Source of the DNA: Nematostella vectensis
Taxonomy: Eukaryota > Cnidaria > Anthozoa > Actiniaria > Edwardsiidae
Reading direction: 5' to 3'
Assembly (NCBI RefSeq): GCF_932526225.1
Contig: NC_064046.1
Coordinates: 13,535,708 to 13,599,707, forward strand
DNA: 64,000 bases
The notes beneath the pieces are model-generated. The model had not been told where the DNA came from and ran no database searches. It saw only the letters and a list, made by a program, of their open reading frames with translations. Numbering within the stretch: the stretch's first letter is position 1; the number at the start of each line of letters is the position of its first letter. Below, one piece after another: positions 10,786 through 23,875 of this stretch. The position numbers and the translations under genes were made by a program.

Positions 10786-10881
10786 ATCCAGGGAAAAATT
10801 CACGAGGGGAGGGCCAGTCAACACTCCTCTCCCCAAAGTCAGATGGTTTTTTAGAAGTCTTTTCACCCCGAAGCCAAACAA

Positions 10882-12158
10882 ATCAATTCCAGGTCATACA
10901 GACCCAGAATAGCAGTGTAAAAAATTTTGCAATCAATTTTGTTTCAGAAAAGACAGCATTTAGGAGAGCTGTGGTGATTCATTAGAAAATTATTTTCTCA
11001 TCCAGGCAAAGCCAAACAAGAAAAAATCATCATGAATCCACCTTTGCTTGCAAAAATCCGTAAGCAAAGCACTCAATTATGCCCCAAAAGACTTCATGAT
11101 GTCCTGAGACACTCTCCTAATATGCTCATAGCTGTATTTTTTATGAAAAATACACAAGCAACCATCAACTTGTGCTGGCTTCAGCACAACAACGAGGGAT
11201 TAAAAGTGGGGACCGCAAATCACTGTTGGAAAGCTTGGATACCGCTGACTAGGTGCAGCTGTGTTTGACTTTGACGGGCTGTATAAAACTCAGAATAGGG
11301 GGGAGGTATCTGTTTTTCAGTCTGTTTTTTGTATATTCAGCTCAAAAATAGCCAGGATTCAATGGGTTAATATCTGAAATATCGAAGGTCATTTATAAAC
11401 CTGGATAGTTGCTATTTTATAACAAGCCTCCTGAAATAACCCCCAAAAATAATCTCTAGTTGTACAGTTTATAAGACATATTATATATTTTTTTTCTCTA
11501 CTCTTTAAAGTGTTGTGATGTCTCAGTATACTGTTTTTATCCAAGGACGTGCAACTGCCCGCTTTAAAGGGTTGGCAACTCCAACGCTTATATCATTAGG
11601 CTAACCTAACTCAAAAGTTGTGCCCACTTTTATCAGGTTCCCGCTCGTCAAAACTAGTAATTAATCTTAAGCTCTGTTCTCTGTTGGGAAATACTTTTAT
11701 CTTGATCGTTTGTTGAAGCCAGCCATGTTTCGGATCTGCAAAAACAAGTTGATAGTATGTTAAAATTCTAACTCTCTATTTTATTATTTTATTCTACTCT
11801 GGTGGTTCGTTTGCCCTAGAGCGAAAATGGAATTCGGTTTCAACAAATCAAAGAAAATTTAAGTATAGTTTGTACACACGCGTTATCATTGTAACAGTTT
11901 TAGTAGCCTCCCTGATGAAGGACTGCAAATAAAATCCAAAACGTTGGAATCTTTTTACTTCTGTTTTGTCTGTCTTTCCCATTTTTCTATACATATTCTC
12001 AAGACATTGCATCCATCGGATCCATGGAATTTTATTTCAAAAGCATAAAATAATGCCATGGATAATGATAATTTTTATTATAAAATATCAATGAATAAGT
12101 TATTCATTGGCTCATTTAGTTTTTGTCCTTACAAAGTGTATAATGATGTAGTTGTATT
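10882..12158. other. Intergenic between the LINE and COQ9; COQ9 3' UTR
   Basis: No coding region seen. A poly(A) signal for COQ9 (AATAAA on the minus strand) lies at 12074-12079, about 80 bp past its stop codon. Confidence 0.5.
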
Positions 12159-15100
12159 TTATAAAACTTTTTTTCTCCTTACTGTTGTCATTGCAGCGGA
12201 GATCAGTTGAGTAGAGTCCATGCCGGCTTTCTGAAACTAAGCCAGAGAGGCAGACACTTCTCAGCGACACGAGGACAAAAGTAGAAATAATCCACAATTC
12301 TAAATACAATTAAATGCCAATCTCCTTTTCCCGTTTTGAATGTTAAAAAATATACTTAAAGGTTTTTTTTAAGGACAGTAGTAAACGTTAAAATTTAAGG
12401 GCAAGATTTATTATATCGCTAAATTCAAACCCAGTAGAATATTTCAAGGAAGTGTGGTGTAATAAAATTTGTGCACAGGAAAAACATAATATAGATTTTT
12501 ATAATGTATATAGGGTGGAAAAAGGGGGTTTAGATTTAGCCACTTTGTCATTCTGGAAGTTAAGATTAGGTCAGAAAAGGTATTTTTATCGTTTCATCTA
12601 CAATCCAATTTACATAAATTTGTAAATGGGATTGAAAAAGTCTGTAAGATAACCCTTTTAAAAATATAAAGGAAAGGAAAGGCTGGACAGAAAAGGGAAG
12701 TAGACTAGGATTAGAAAGCGTATTGTAAGAGAATTACATACACCTCATGGAGTTCTACTGATAGATGCACGGCATTCCCCACACTGAACTCACATTATCT
12801 CTCATCTTGGCCATCTCTTTGATGTCTGCAATTCTATTATCTAGGAAGGCCCAGGTATTGGTAAAGTCCTCTGACTGGTCTCGCACCATGTACACCTCTG
12901 TGGCACCATACAAGGCGGCCAGCATGGCACGTTTGGTGTACCAGTTATACTGCAATGTGCAATTACAATAATTATGACATAGTCTTGTAGTAGTACAACA
13001 ATTCAAAAGGTTTAAGGCATATGTAACAGGGTTTGGAGGTACCTTTGTTTTTTTTTCAATTAAAAGCCTTCCTTTGTATATTTTACTTCATCCTCCCGCA
13101 ATCCCAATTAAAGAACAAGTTTGCATGACAACCCTCCTCCTTCCCTGCCCTAGTGCCCCTCCCTTGGATTCAAGCCACTGCTTGTGCGATTACTTACATC
13201 TGTAGAAGTGTCACCCGCATGGTACCATATCTCATCAACCATGTAGGCCACATTCTTTAGAGCATCAGGAGCATTTTCAGGTCGCATCATCAACTGCATT
13301 GCCTGTATACAACATTATATTTCATCATTTTTCTCATTATTTCAAGGTCTCTTTTAATTACAAAGACTCCAAGCATTTAATCAAAAAAAATTTCAATGTT
13401 ATAACCAGTAGATTAAAATAATAAGTCCATATGATTTGTACATGTCATTTCTAGAACTTCATGGAACAGACATCGATACTTTCCACCATATATTTTACAC
13501 TATTTCCAAAGATTCAAAACATTTCATACCACAAATCTTTCAACCTTATCACTTATAGCCACAATAGAATAATAAGCCTGCTTGCAGGCTGTGGACTCTG
13601 TATCTATCTAAGAGAAAACACATAACTAAATAGCGCTTGAAGTGGTCCACTGTCCCAATAACCACCATACCTGGGGCCAGGTGCTGATGTATGGTATAAT
13701 CATGCGCAGGCGAGTCTCCAGCGCATCCCGGATAACCACAGAGGACCGTGGACGACTGATGCACAATCACACAATAAATAATCAACCTTTGGCCATGTAG
13801 GGGGCAGAGCCAACAATATTGCTTCCTTGGAATCTTAACAGTTTTTAGCATTGTACAATTGCCAAACATCAAATATTTTGCAAGGGGCAGTATGTTCACA
13901 GAGCCTCCACCCATACACAAAATACATTTGGCCTAAGAAAAATATAAATTGGCACAGCTTGACCGCAAGAATGTCTCTCTCCGATTTTTTCTTAGCCCCC
14001 CCCCACCTTTTTAAGGCCAATTCTTCTGCCCCTTTCAAAGACTAAAACACAATACATTTGTTTTTGTTATAACCAGTATCACACTGGCAAAATAAATCAA
14101 ACTTACGGAGCATCTTGACTCTCCTGTAAAGCCTGAGTTTGCTCCACAAGATAGTCAGCAAGTCTCAGGTTGCAGTCCTCAATATAAAACAGCGCCAAGT
14201 CCCCTCCTCCACGCGGAAACATCCCCTCCGCCATGGCTGACAGCCCTAATGACTGAGCTCCTGTGGCGATGGTGCTTGAAGTCCATCCATGGGTGTGAAC
14301 ATGGCCAAGTGCAGCTACGAGAATCTTGTTTTTGACATCATTCTCATCTTCTTCGTCTGGGACTCCATATTCCCCTCCATCTTCGTAAGACTGGTCGGCT
14401 GCTTTGTGCCCTGATTCAGGTGACTTACTGTAAAGGGGATGACGGGATTAAATCAATATAAATGAAAAAATGTGAAATATTTAGCAATTGGCCGGTCTTC
14501 TATTTCATTTAGCTTTACGCTTGCAATCTGTGGTGTTTGGCCTTTCATGAATCAAAGGTTGTTTATCAACCTGACTTGGCAATGACCCCTGGTTAGGCAT
14601 CCCACAAACGTCCCAAGGGTACTTTTTTCAAGTTTGCATTTGATCGCTTGGCTCTTGAATTTTTTTTAACTTTACAATATTTCTAAGGCCTGCCATGCAC
14701 TGTTATCACTGATCAGGCATGTTTGGGTGCTCAAAGGTAACAGTTGTCCACGCTGCACATAAAAATTTGTCCGTAGATGGTAAATGACGCAAATTGGTTA
14801 ATGTGATTAGGTGTCACATTGATGTGACTAGTTGTTTTTTTCAAAAGTGTTTTGGTTTGGGTGCCTTCAGCCCTTAGGGATAGCAAAGTAGTCAAATGTG
14901 AACATGCAGTGTCTTTATCACTACTAGGAAGGGTATAGGGCACCCTCATATGATGTGAACAGGGCCACCATAACTGACGTATTTTAAGTGAACCTTGAAT
15001 ACCTGGAATCTCCAGTCCCCTGTGTCCTGTGGGGATCTTCAGTTTCATCTACACCAGGCGTTTTACGGTCATCAGTGTGAAGGTGATGTCTGGAGATACC

Positions 15101-15894
15101 TAATTTATGGAAATGTTTAATTAAACGGATCTGTCTGTAATCTGTACATGGTGTATACAGGGGGGTAGCAGAGATAAAGCGCAGATGGCCCAAATAAAAA
15201 TGGAAACAGCCTTACACCATCTAGGGAAATGCAGAAGCCATCAGGGGAAGAGATAACTAGTTTTTACAGAAATTGTGAGGAATTATGACAAACTCTCTCT
15301 TTTATACTTGCATTGTACTCTTCAACATATACATAAATGTTTTGGGGATATAAAAGGCTCATTTCAGATGGCATACCATCTCAAATATACAGTTATTACC
15401 CACAAGGGAAGGGGCATTTGACTGCTGTTTGCATCCTGAGGGGGGTGGGGACCTTTATTACAATTGCTCAGGGTTGAAAGTCTAATTCCCCACCCTACCC
15501 CGGGACCATGGGGGCGGGGTTTTCAAATGACAAGTGCTTTATCTTAGGATGACAGCTATACTATACCATCCTAAATGATACTTAATAAACTTAAAGTGAC
15601 TGACTCTCACATCAAATTAAATATTACAAGTATTTACTTTAATAACCTCTAAAAATAGCTGACTAAACTACGTAAAGAAGTGCAAAGGGCAGCTTTTAAA
15701 CGCAAACAACAACAACAGAACTATTGTCCCCTGCATGTTACGTCACACAAGAAAACATGAGACAAATGTAGCTAAATTACTAAGGCATAAATAAGCTATC
15801 TTAGCATACATGGACTTTCTTATTTACCTAGAACTCCAACTCGCAGATTGCCAAATTGTCTTGCGAGACAGGAACGGAATAAATACACCGCCAT
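12159..15894 (-). CDS. COQ9: Ubiquinone biosynthesis protein COQ9, mitochondrial (7 exons, 300 aa)
   Basis: COQ9 is a lipid-binding TetR-like protein of the mitochondrial matrix that works with the COQ7 hydroxylase in ubiquinone synthesis. Exons on the minus strand: 15894-15828, 15099-15003, 14427-14107, 13755-13671, 13302-13198, 12949-12794, 12230-12159. All have GT-AG borders and agreeing phases, giving 300 aa against 318 in human. The start MAVYLFRSCLARQFGNLRVG is Arg-rich and lacks acids, as in a mitochondrial presequence; an acidic linker follows. Recognisable family blocks: HGWTSSTIATGAQSLGLS, ETRLRMIIPYISTWPQ, MVDEIWYHAGDTSTD and YNWYTKRAMLAALYGATE. The C-terminus (KAGMDSTQLISAAMTTVRRK) is shorter than in vertebrates. 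It shares a short divergent promoter with DHX33. Confidence 0.96.
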
Positions 15895-16196
15895 TTTGAA
15901 ATAGAGCAGTGATGCAATGCGAGCTCTGACACAGGCAACCCAAAGCGTAAGAAAAATTAAATAAGAAATAAATTTTTTGAAAGGCTGTATTTCGTTAGTA
16001 CGATCCACAATATTGCCACGCAGTTTACTGGTGCCAAATATTATGTTTTTGTTTTTTTTGTAATTCAAAGGGAACTAAATTTTCTAAAATCCTGAGCCAG
16101 CAATCATTTTGCCAGCGTAACATCATTCCAACATGGCGGCTGTTGTGTTCCTGTGGTGTTCAGGATAACTTTTCTTGGTTTCCGTAAAAGGAAAGC
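15895..16196. promoter_or_regulatory. Bidirectional COQ9/DHX33 promoter with two YY1-like sites
   Basis: Only 302 bp separate the two start codons. AACATGGCGGCTG (about 16130-16142, DHX33 side) and CAAAATGGCGG (minus strand, about 15888-15898, overlapping the COQ9 ATG) match the YY1 core AANATGGCGGC. No TATA box is evident, typical of divergent housekeeping promoters. Confidence 0.6.
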
Positions 16197-19100
16197 ATGG
16201 CCAACGCTCGAAAGATCGTAATTCCTGGACTAAAGCGCTCATTCTCTGAATCTGGAAGTCCATTGCCGGCTAAAAGAGCTGTGATTCGTTCTTCTTCAGC
16301 GTCCAATGGAGGCGAACAAAATGGTCATACACATGCTTCTAGTCCGATACAGCGGCAGAAACTGAGTCTCCCTATTTTCTCCGCTCGAAAAAGCCTGATA
16401 ACCGAGATACGCAACAGGCAAAACGTCATCATTGTTGGTGAAACCGGAAGTGGTAAAACTACTCAAATACCGCAATATCTTTATGAGGCAAAAGTTGCTC
16501 GCAACTCTGTCATTGCTTGCGCGCAACCTCGTCGCGTTGCCGCAATAAGCATTGCACAGAGGGTTAGTAGGGAGATGGGGGTACAACTGGGAGAGGAGGT
16601 TGGTTATACTGTCCGGTTTGAAGATGTCACATCTACAAAGACACGCATTAAATACATGACAGATGGTATGCTGTTACGAGAGTCTGTAGGTGACTCCTTA
16701 CTCAAGAGATACTCTGTAATTATACTAGATGAGGCTCATGAGAGGACGATACACACTGATGTCTTATTTGGCATTGTCAAAGGAGCACAAATATCTAGGA
16801 AAGAAAGAGGAATGCTGCCATTAAAGATTGTAGTAATGTCTGCCACATTAGAGGCACATCAATTCTCTGAATATTTTGGTAGTGCAGAAGTTTTATATAT
16901 TGAGGGTCGTCAGCACCCAGTTGAATTGATGTACGCAGTTGAGCCCCAAGTTGATTATATGCATGCAGCACTCATCACAATTATGCAGTTGCATCAAGAG
17001 AAACCCTTGGGGTAAGTAAAGACTCTTCCTTCTGAACTAGCCAGCAAGCTGCTCGGCTAAGGTTTATTTAGGATGTGTATTGTGTCTTCTAGTATACAGT
17101 TGATTGATAAAACATTGTTGTCAACTGGCTTTGCGACTATGCAAGAAGCCTGTAGGTAAGTAAGTCAGTAAGTAAGTAAGTCAGTAAGTAAGGGCAAGCT
17201 GTCTACGTGTATGTCAGCCAGACTCTAGATTTGGCACATCAGTCCTTTGAATCAACTGGTTGGCGAAATATGTAAATCATTTATTGAATGGAACATTTGC
17301 ACTGCCTAGTTAGTATTTTATCTCATTGATGCCCAAACTACAAGTCAGTAATGAAAAAGTGCACTATGTTTATATCCTTTAATTGAAATGGAAGGCAGAG
17401 ATTTGAGGAAAGCATGAATGCTAATGATCACTTATGCTTTTAGAGCCAATTAGAATGCAAAATTGTTAAATGCAATCACTAATAAGAAAAAAATAATTCT
17501 TTTTGTTTTGCAGAGGTGACATCTTAGTATTTCTGACTGGTCAGGATGAGATTGAGTCATTATCTAAACTGGTATCAGATTGTTCTTTGCACTGTCCACC
17601 AGGTGAGTGTATAACCCTGTATTTGATGTGTCTCTTTCAATTGATTCTTTCCTAACCCAGCCCTGCCATTTTTGCTTTTGTCTAGTTTTGAATAGTCTTT
17701 AAATGCAATAGGCCATTCCAGCTAGAAGCTTGCACATGCATTACAATAGAAATAGGGTTTCGTTAGGCCCAGCGCCTGTCGGAAGCACCAGCTACTATTT
17801 TCCAAGTGCTGACTACTTAAAAAAAGTCTATTAAGGTTTTATTTGAACTAAAAATAAATGGAATAACTTCCGCCCCCTTCTTATCAATATCCATCCCATA
17901 TACTCTGAAAATTAATAGAACCCTTTCCATGTTGAGTGCACATGCATGCTTATATCTGGAATGGCCTATTACATGTCCAATATCTCTCCTTAGACTGCCC
18001 TCAGCTACTGGTCTGCCCCATGTTTGCCGCTCTGCCATCAAGTCAACAGATGCAGGTTTTCAGGCCAGCCATACCAGGAGCAAGAAAGGTTATACTGTCC
18101 ACAAACATTGCAGAGACATCTGTGACCATCCCAGGGGTTAAATATGTTATTGACACAGGATATGTCAAAGCCAAAGGTATAATTTAGATTTAGACTAATA
18201 GTGGAAATTGATTTATTTAATTTTTCATAGCCCAGTTTGTTTAATTGACTTGATGTGACTTGACTATACACAACTACCTTAAGTACCTTAAAATTAATTC
18301 CACCACAATCCAGATTGGAAAAAAAGTAGCTCTTTTATAAAAAGTAGGGAAAAGCTAGGATTGTAAAATGAGAAGAATGGCTAAAGCCATTTCTTTTTAT
18401 TGCTGCTACTGTATCCTTTTTACATATTAGTACAATAAAAAAATTTCTTAAGATGTAAAAATAAGATTTGCCCAATTTGCGCTTTGTGTTTTAGGTTTTC
18501 ACCCAAAAACAGGACTGGACATGCTACGTGTGCAGCCTGTCTCCAAAGCTCAGGCTCGTCAGAGGCTAGGGCGTGCTGGTAGGGAGTGCAGTGGAGTCTG
18601 CTACAGGTTATACACTGAGGAACAATTTGAGCAACTTGCAGAAGCTACTGTCCCCGAGATCCAGAGGTGTAATCTCTCTAGTGTCATACTGCAGTTAATG
18701 GCCCTGGGAATACCTGACATTGCAAGCTTTGACTTCATGGATAAGCCTTCAGCGGATGCAATAGATGGTGCCCTGAAGCAGCTTGTTATTTTAGAGGCAT
18801 TGCAGGAAATAAACGGTGATTATAAGGTATGTAATAAGCAGCCCCAACAGGGTAAAAAAAGTTGCCTAATTGTAAAGCCTGGTTGCCATATATTTGTAAC
18901 TTGCAGAGTCCTCTGCAAAAAAAATTATTACCTATCACCATCGGCAGTTAAATGGACTAGAATTCAGAATTCTGCGGCTCGTAAACAAAAGATCTTTACC
19001 TATAACCTTGGCGAGGCGTGTGTTTCCCTCGGGGGGGCAAACCTTATATGACCTTATTGACTGTTACGATTATATGGAAACCAGGCTTAAGATACCAATC

Positions 19101-19810
19101 AGTAATTGGTCCGCAATAATCTCATCTCCTTTTTCCAGCTGACATCCCTCGGTCAAAAGATGGCACAGTTTCCCCTAGAGCCTCGTCTTGCTAAGGTGAT
19201 CCTCGCGTCGGAAACCCTAGGCTGCAGTGAAGAGATACTAACTGTGGTAGCCTTACTTTCGGTGGACTCTATCACCTACACCCCTCAGAGCAAGCGTGAC
19301 CACGCCCTAAAAGTCCGCAAGAAATTCCTCTCGTCAGAAGGCGACCAGATCACCCTACTCAATATCTATCGCGCTTACAAGCAATGTGGGATGAACAAGA
19401 GCTGGTGCGCTGAACACTTCATCAATACACGCGTCATGAAACTGGTCATGGACATTCGTAAGCAACTGAGGGAGATCTGTATTCGCTTGGAGATTAAGCT
19501 TCAATCGTGTGGAAAGGACTCGGCCACTTTACGGCAGTGTTTGTGTAGAGGTTTGTTCATGAATTCTGCGGAGCTTCAGCTAGATGGAACATATCAGACG
19601 CTTAATCATCGAGAGACGGTTGCGATTCACCCTTCCTCCTCTCTCTTTATGTCCAAGCCGGCTTATGTAGTGTACAACGAATTGGTGCATACCTCCAAGT
19701 GTTACATGCGGGATGTAAGTGTGGTCTCTTGTGATTGGTTACTTGAGGCAGCACCGGGATTTTTCCAAGAACATAGGCTCAAGCCAAGGCCTACTGCGGT
19801 CATGTCCTGA
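16197..19810 (+). CDS. DHX33: DEAH-box RNA helicase DHX33 (5 exons, 696 aa)
   Basis: Exons: 16197-17011, 17514-17602, 17994-18176, 18495-18826, 19139-19810, all GT-AG with matching phases; 696 aa against 707 in human DHX33. Helicase motifs are complete: GETGSGKT (residues 81-88), PRRVAA (111-116), DEAH (178-181), [21 protein letters not shown], and QRLGRAGR as motif VI. The C-terminal half carries the winged-helix/ratchet and OB-fold parts ([27 protein letters not shown]). The family acts in nucleolar rRNA transcription and RNA sensing in mammals; the role here is inferred. The N-terminal 50 residues are low-complexity and basic, as in human. The ATG at 16197 is the first in frame and lies about 55 bp after the YY1-like site. 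Intron 4 holds a MITE. Confidence 0.96.
17156..17196. repeat. (GTAA/GTCA)n microsatellite in DHX33 intron 1
   Basis: A tetranucleotide run of GTAAGTAAGTCA type starts about 145 bp after the true donor of exon 1. Each GTAAGT is itself donor-like. Confidence 0.8.
18876..19087. mobile_element. PIF/Harbinger-like MITE in DHX33 intron 4
   Basis: Inverted ends AGCCTGGTTGCCATATA and, reversed, AGCCTGGTTTCCATATA. TAA flanks both ends (18873-18875 and 19088-19090). Its right edge lies 51 bp before the exon 5 acceptor. Confidence 0.75.
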
Positions 19811-20787
19811 TAAGCTTCTATTACTGTGGCCTTTGCTGAAGTCGGCAGTGTTTTTTTTCCAAGAACACAGTTTTGGCGTGAATGCCAATAAGACCAGCGT
19901 TAGTAAAACTTCCCATGAAAGACGCCCCGAGTTGATCAAGCTGGTGTTACATACAAAGAAAAGATGTGGAATTCGACCCTCCACATATTGATCTGCTCTT
20001 CTATTCATTCATCGTTTTTTTAATTCACCACAAGTAGTAATGGAATCTGGATTCTAGTAAACCCCTATTCTAGTAGAAGAATAATGTATCATAGAATCGG
20101 ACAATTCAGATTTGTTGAACAGAAAGCAAAAATATATTGTATAGAGGTCCGGTTTGACTGATTTTAGTATTATGGTTTACTTAGTAATCAATATAAGTAC
20201 CTAGCTATGTAGGGAAAGCGTTTTTTTTTTTATGATATAGAACACAAGATTTTACACCTTATTACCAGTAACCCATCACTTTAAACACAAAACTATTACT
20301 AGGAGCGTACAACACAGGTAGCCCAACACAACCAGCCTACAACACAGGTAGCCCAACACCTGGAGCCTACAACACTGGTAACACGAAGCATAAAACAGAT
20401 AAAAATACAGCTCGCTTGCATTTTGAGCTTCGTCATACTGTATATCATGACCCTCCTAATTTCGACCCAACATGGCGACCGCGACTCCTCCCTCCCCGAC
20501 AACTCGGTGTTGTCGATGTTTTTTTGATACCGCCATTTTTTAACTTTTAGGGGAGAGACACTAAGTTATGAAGGTAGCGCGTGCAGGAGCTGCCTTATAC
20601 AGCTCCTCTAAAAGCCAAAAGAAAATTTGAAAATTCATAATCTCAGGATGCCCAGAAATTGATCAGAATACCTGTTCAAAAAAGAAGCTCTAGATGCCAC
20701 ATGGGGCGAACCGGCTATGCCATGCTAACGAGTCCTAATAGGACGAAATAATGGCCTATAATGGCCTATAATGGCCTAGGGGGCTCG

Positions 20788-20890
20788 CCCCCCCCCCCCC
20801 CCCCCCCCCTCTGTTAGCAGCCAAAATTACAGTAAATGTATGAGACATTATCTAAAATACGGAAGAAAATGCCTTGAAAGTCCCTTTTGG
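20788..20890. repeat. Fragment related to the 1494-1655 MITE
   Basis: After a 22-bp poly(C), the phrases TTAGCAGCCAAAA, GAGACATTATCTAAAATAC and AATGCCTTGAAAGTCCCTTT match the interior of the element at 1.5 kb. The terminal repeats are not intact here. Confidence 0.75.
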
Positions 20891-21876
20891 GTCCCGCTGC
20901 GTACAGTTCGAAAAGCTTTTTGCAAGCATGTTAAATTTCAGCCTGTTCTTTCCGGAAACAACAAAACGCTACCCCCATACAATGTGTTTTATTTACATTC
21001 TAGAAAGGCGCAAAATCGTTATTTGATTAATAAGCGGGGGCCATGTGTGTGTACGAGTTTTGTTTGATATTTAGTTTAGTTGATTAGGAAGTATATTGAA
21101 AAAATTTTTTTTTGGGTGCGCAGGATATTTTTTTCAAAGCATTTGGCGTGCAAGAATTTTTTTAACGTGTAAAAGGCCTGCAGAGTATTTTTTTTTCCAG
21201 TAAATCTAAAGCCGGTGATAAGGTTTTGCCTGCATTTGCATGGACTTTATAGTTGAACTAAAAAAATAGGAATCGTTTGGAAATACAAGTCTTCACAGGT
21301 AGCTTTTAAGACTACAAAATTGCCATACAAATATAATTGTGCATATTTAACGAAAATGAAAAAAGAACTTTGTACTCCTGTGAACTATTTTCATCCGGGG
21401 GGTGTGTGTCGGGAGGGGGGCGTTGTACTGATTCTAAACGGGAAGGATCACCATACATGAAGCTGCTAGAGATAATTATTAAAATAGAGAACAAGCCCTT
21501 GGAGCGGCTCGAAATTACAAAACATTTTCGCCATCCACTCGTGGTTTGTGGTATTTATCCCAAATGTACGTACAAGCAATGTGATAAATTATCTGAGGGA
21601 GGCCCACAGATGATCCTGGCCCGCTAATATCCCCCAAAAAACAACATAGAATGCCCGCAAGATCCCGTAACAACTCACGGAACGGAACGCGGAATGAAGT
21701 GCTTGACTCTATGCTAGATAAAAAAAAGAACACTTTCTTTCAGTAAAAGAATTTTAAATAGCATATAAAGGTCCGTAAAATGAGCTTCGAATAATGAAAA
21801 ATACGTAGGACCCCCCTCCAACAGTGTGAAGTTTAACTCTTGTCATTTAAAAATTACGAAGACCCCCCCCCCCCCC

Positions 21877-22132
21877 TACTACATTCTACCTGTAGTAAAT
21901 TGCTTCCTAATACACCAACAAGTTCAAAGCGTTTCATTGAAGAATCTGAGAATTTTCCTTTCTTCTAAGGTCCAGAGTAGAGTTGAAATTTTCTTCTTTC
22001 GGTCTACTACAATCTACCTGTAGTAAATTGCTTCCTAATACACCAACAAGCTCAAAGCGTTTCATTGGAGAATCTGAGAATTTTCCTTTTTCTAAAGGTC
22101 TAGAGTAGAGTTGAAATTTTCTTCTTTCGGTC
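21877..22132. repeat. 128-bp tandem duplication
   Basis: Two copies (about 21877-22004 and 22005-22132) share CTACCTGTAGTAAATTGC through TTCTTCTTTCGGTCTA with several differences. It lies just outside the LTR element. Confidence 0.8.
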
Positions 22133-22309
22133 TAATAATTAAAATGGATTGGCTAATAAGACCTGAGATTGTAAACGCGGCGGTTTGTTTTTTTTTTACA
22201 CTAAGAGATACCTCTCCTTCATACGTGACAAATCTTATCCTTTGTCGTCTTGGTGAGGCTGTTGCTAGCGGGCGACTGGTGAACATCAAGAAAAAGAACG
22301 AGTGTCAGT

Positions 22310-22463
22310 TGAGCAAGAAGCAAAAGGTTCGACACTACTCCGGTAACGGCTGAATGCTTGAATAACACCGAGAGGGAAAACGAAAGATCACCAAAACAAG
22401 ATGGCGGAACCAAAGAGGGTTCGTGAGGGTAACTAACATATTAACTAAGTACCGTTGACGACC
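22310..22463 (-). repeat. 3' LTR (partial)
   Basis: Shares GACACTACTCCGGTAACGGC, AATAACACCGAGAGGG and GGGTAACTAAC-type phrases with the block at 27145-27292. Exact ends are uncertain because the copies have diverged. Confidence 0.7.
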
Positions 22464-22824
22464 GTGACCTTTCTTCTTTCTATCAAACCAAAACTAACTA
22501 CCTAATAACATGTGGTTAGTGTGGAAAACATAACGTCTAGCGGGACAACGTGTCGCTGGGCTGAACTAGAGATAGATGTCAACAGGACTAGACTGGTAGT
22601 AACCCCATGTACAGTTCATAGTCAGGTGAAGTGATTGAGAAAGTCACTGTCATTATAGCGAGCAGGACGGTGGCGCTCGAGGGAAGACCTCCTAGGTGGC
22701 GAGGACTCCACGTCAGGAAGTTGCGTCGGACAGCTGCCCATGTCTGATCTGGGGCTTATTTCATCGGCGTCTGCACTGTAGGCGGGTGAGAATGATACGT
22801 CTTGGGCGGGTGGCGCAGCTATGG

Positions 22825-23700
22825 CTAACGGTATGTCAGGTGTTGCTGGCGGTGGTAGCTTCTTCTGGGTGTGTCGTCCTCATCTGCAAACGAGTCACAG
22901 TCGTACGCTGTTGTCGATGGTCTGTTAGCAACTTTGGATGAGCGCGAGCGTTGAAGTTGACTGTGGCGACTGCAAGTGTCACTTTCGAGACAGGACAACC
23001 GAGTGAGTCGAGTTTTAGAAGCTCGCGCTCTTTCTCCTGAACCGCCCTTTCGGCGACGGGGCTTTTGTTTACGTTTATTGGATGGCCGAGCTCCAACGCC
23101 AGTCGATGGTGATGTAGTTGCTTTTCGTCCTTGAGAGTTTAAATCCCGAGGCTGGGTCGGTACGGATGATAGCGAGTGGGCCGTCGAGGGGACGCATCTG
23201 GACACACAGACATATTAAGGCGTCGCAGAGGGTAGGGTGCTGCCCATCGGTTACAAACTGGTCGTGTACGAGGTCACGCACTCGCGTACAGCCAAGATGA
23301 ATTGTCGTGATTGACGGATAACGTCCGCGACGAACGAAATCCCGATGGCGTCTGGAGGTTCACACGCATACTGTTCGATACGCGCCTTGGGACTTTAAAG
23401 AAGTGAAGCGCAATGGTGGCAGCTTTTTGTCACGCGTTCGATGGCTTTCTCGAGAACAAGGGCAAAAAGATACCGCTTTTATTTTAGCCCTTTTGAGTTG
23501 ATTGCTTGAAGGGTGACGGAGCTGGACATGGAAGTCCGTCAAGAACACGGCGTGGGACAATAATACACTCCCGGCTTGGTGACAGAGGAAAGTCGCGCTT
23601 TACAACGAGTAAACCATCCTTTGCAATGGTAGCGACGTTAAGATATCTTTTAACGTCCCTGATATTCGTAAACTTCTTGAAGGGTCGAGTGCCTTGCTTG
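22825..23700 (-). pseudogene. Integrase region of the LTR element
   Basis: Pieces in several frames: [14 protein letters not shown] and [14 protein letters not shown] (zinc-binding region), RPLDGPLAIIRTDPASGF (core, Asp), and NKSPVAERAVQEKERELL (core, Glu helix). Frames change between pieces, so it is non-functional. Confidence 0.7.
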
Positions 23701-23875
23701 GGATGAGCGTGAGTTTTACGTAGATCTGGACACTCTGCCTGTATAGTGTTTACAAGCTGGTCGACTTGTAAAAGGAAGTCTTGTGTCGCCGTCGATGATG
23801 TCTTAGACTGATGATTGCCTGACAAGGGAGTCTCCGAGGTTCTTGGCCAACGAGCAGATTTGACAGGTTCCATGT

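Larger units (their letters stand above)
8317..10881 (-). mobile_element. Degenerate CR1/L2-type non-LTR retrotransposon (LINE)
   Basis: Read on the minus strand the parts are in LINE order: a 5' leader (about 10880-10650), a long frame with a 2A-like motif, PHD-like finger and AP-type endonuclease, then the start of the reverse transcriptase. Reading frame changes occur near 9640, 9240 and 8700, and the RT catalytic half and 3' tail are missing. Such a gap is unlike ordinary LINE 5' truncation and points to a later deletion or rearrangement. No target-site duplication could be found because the 3' end is lost. Confidence 0.85.
19811..22309. other. DHX33 3' flank and repeat-rich intergenic DNA
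   Basis: No gene found. It contains short tandem phrases around 20305-20385 (acaacacaggtagcccaaca), a fragment of the 1494 MITE type, long poly(C) runs and a 128-bp duplication listed separately. Confidence 0.5.

Noticed and set aside
22219-22413. 64-aa minus-strand frame in the LTR
   Set aside because: LTR sequence, no coding motif.
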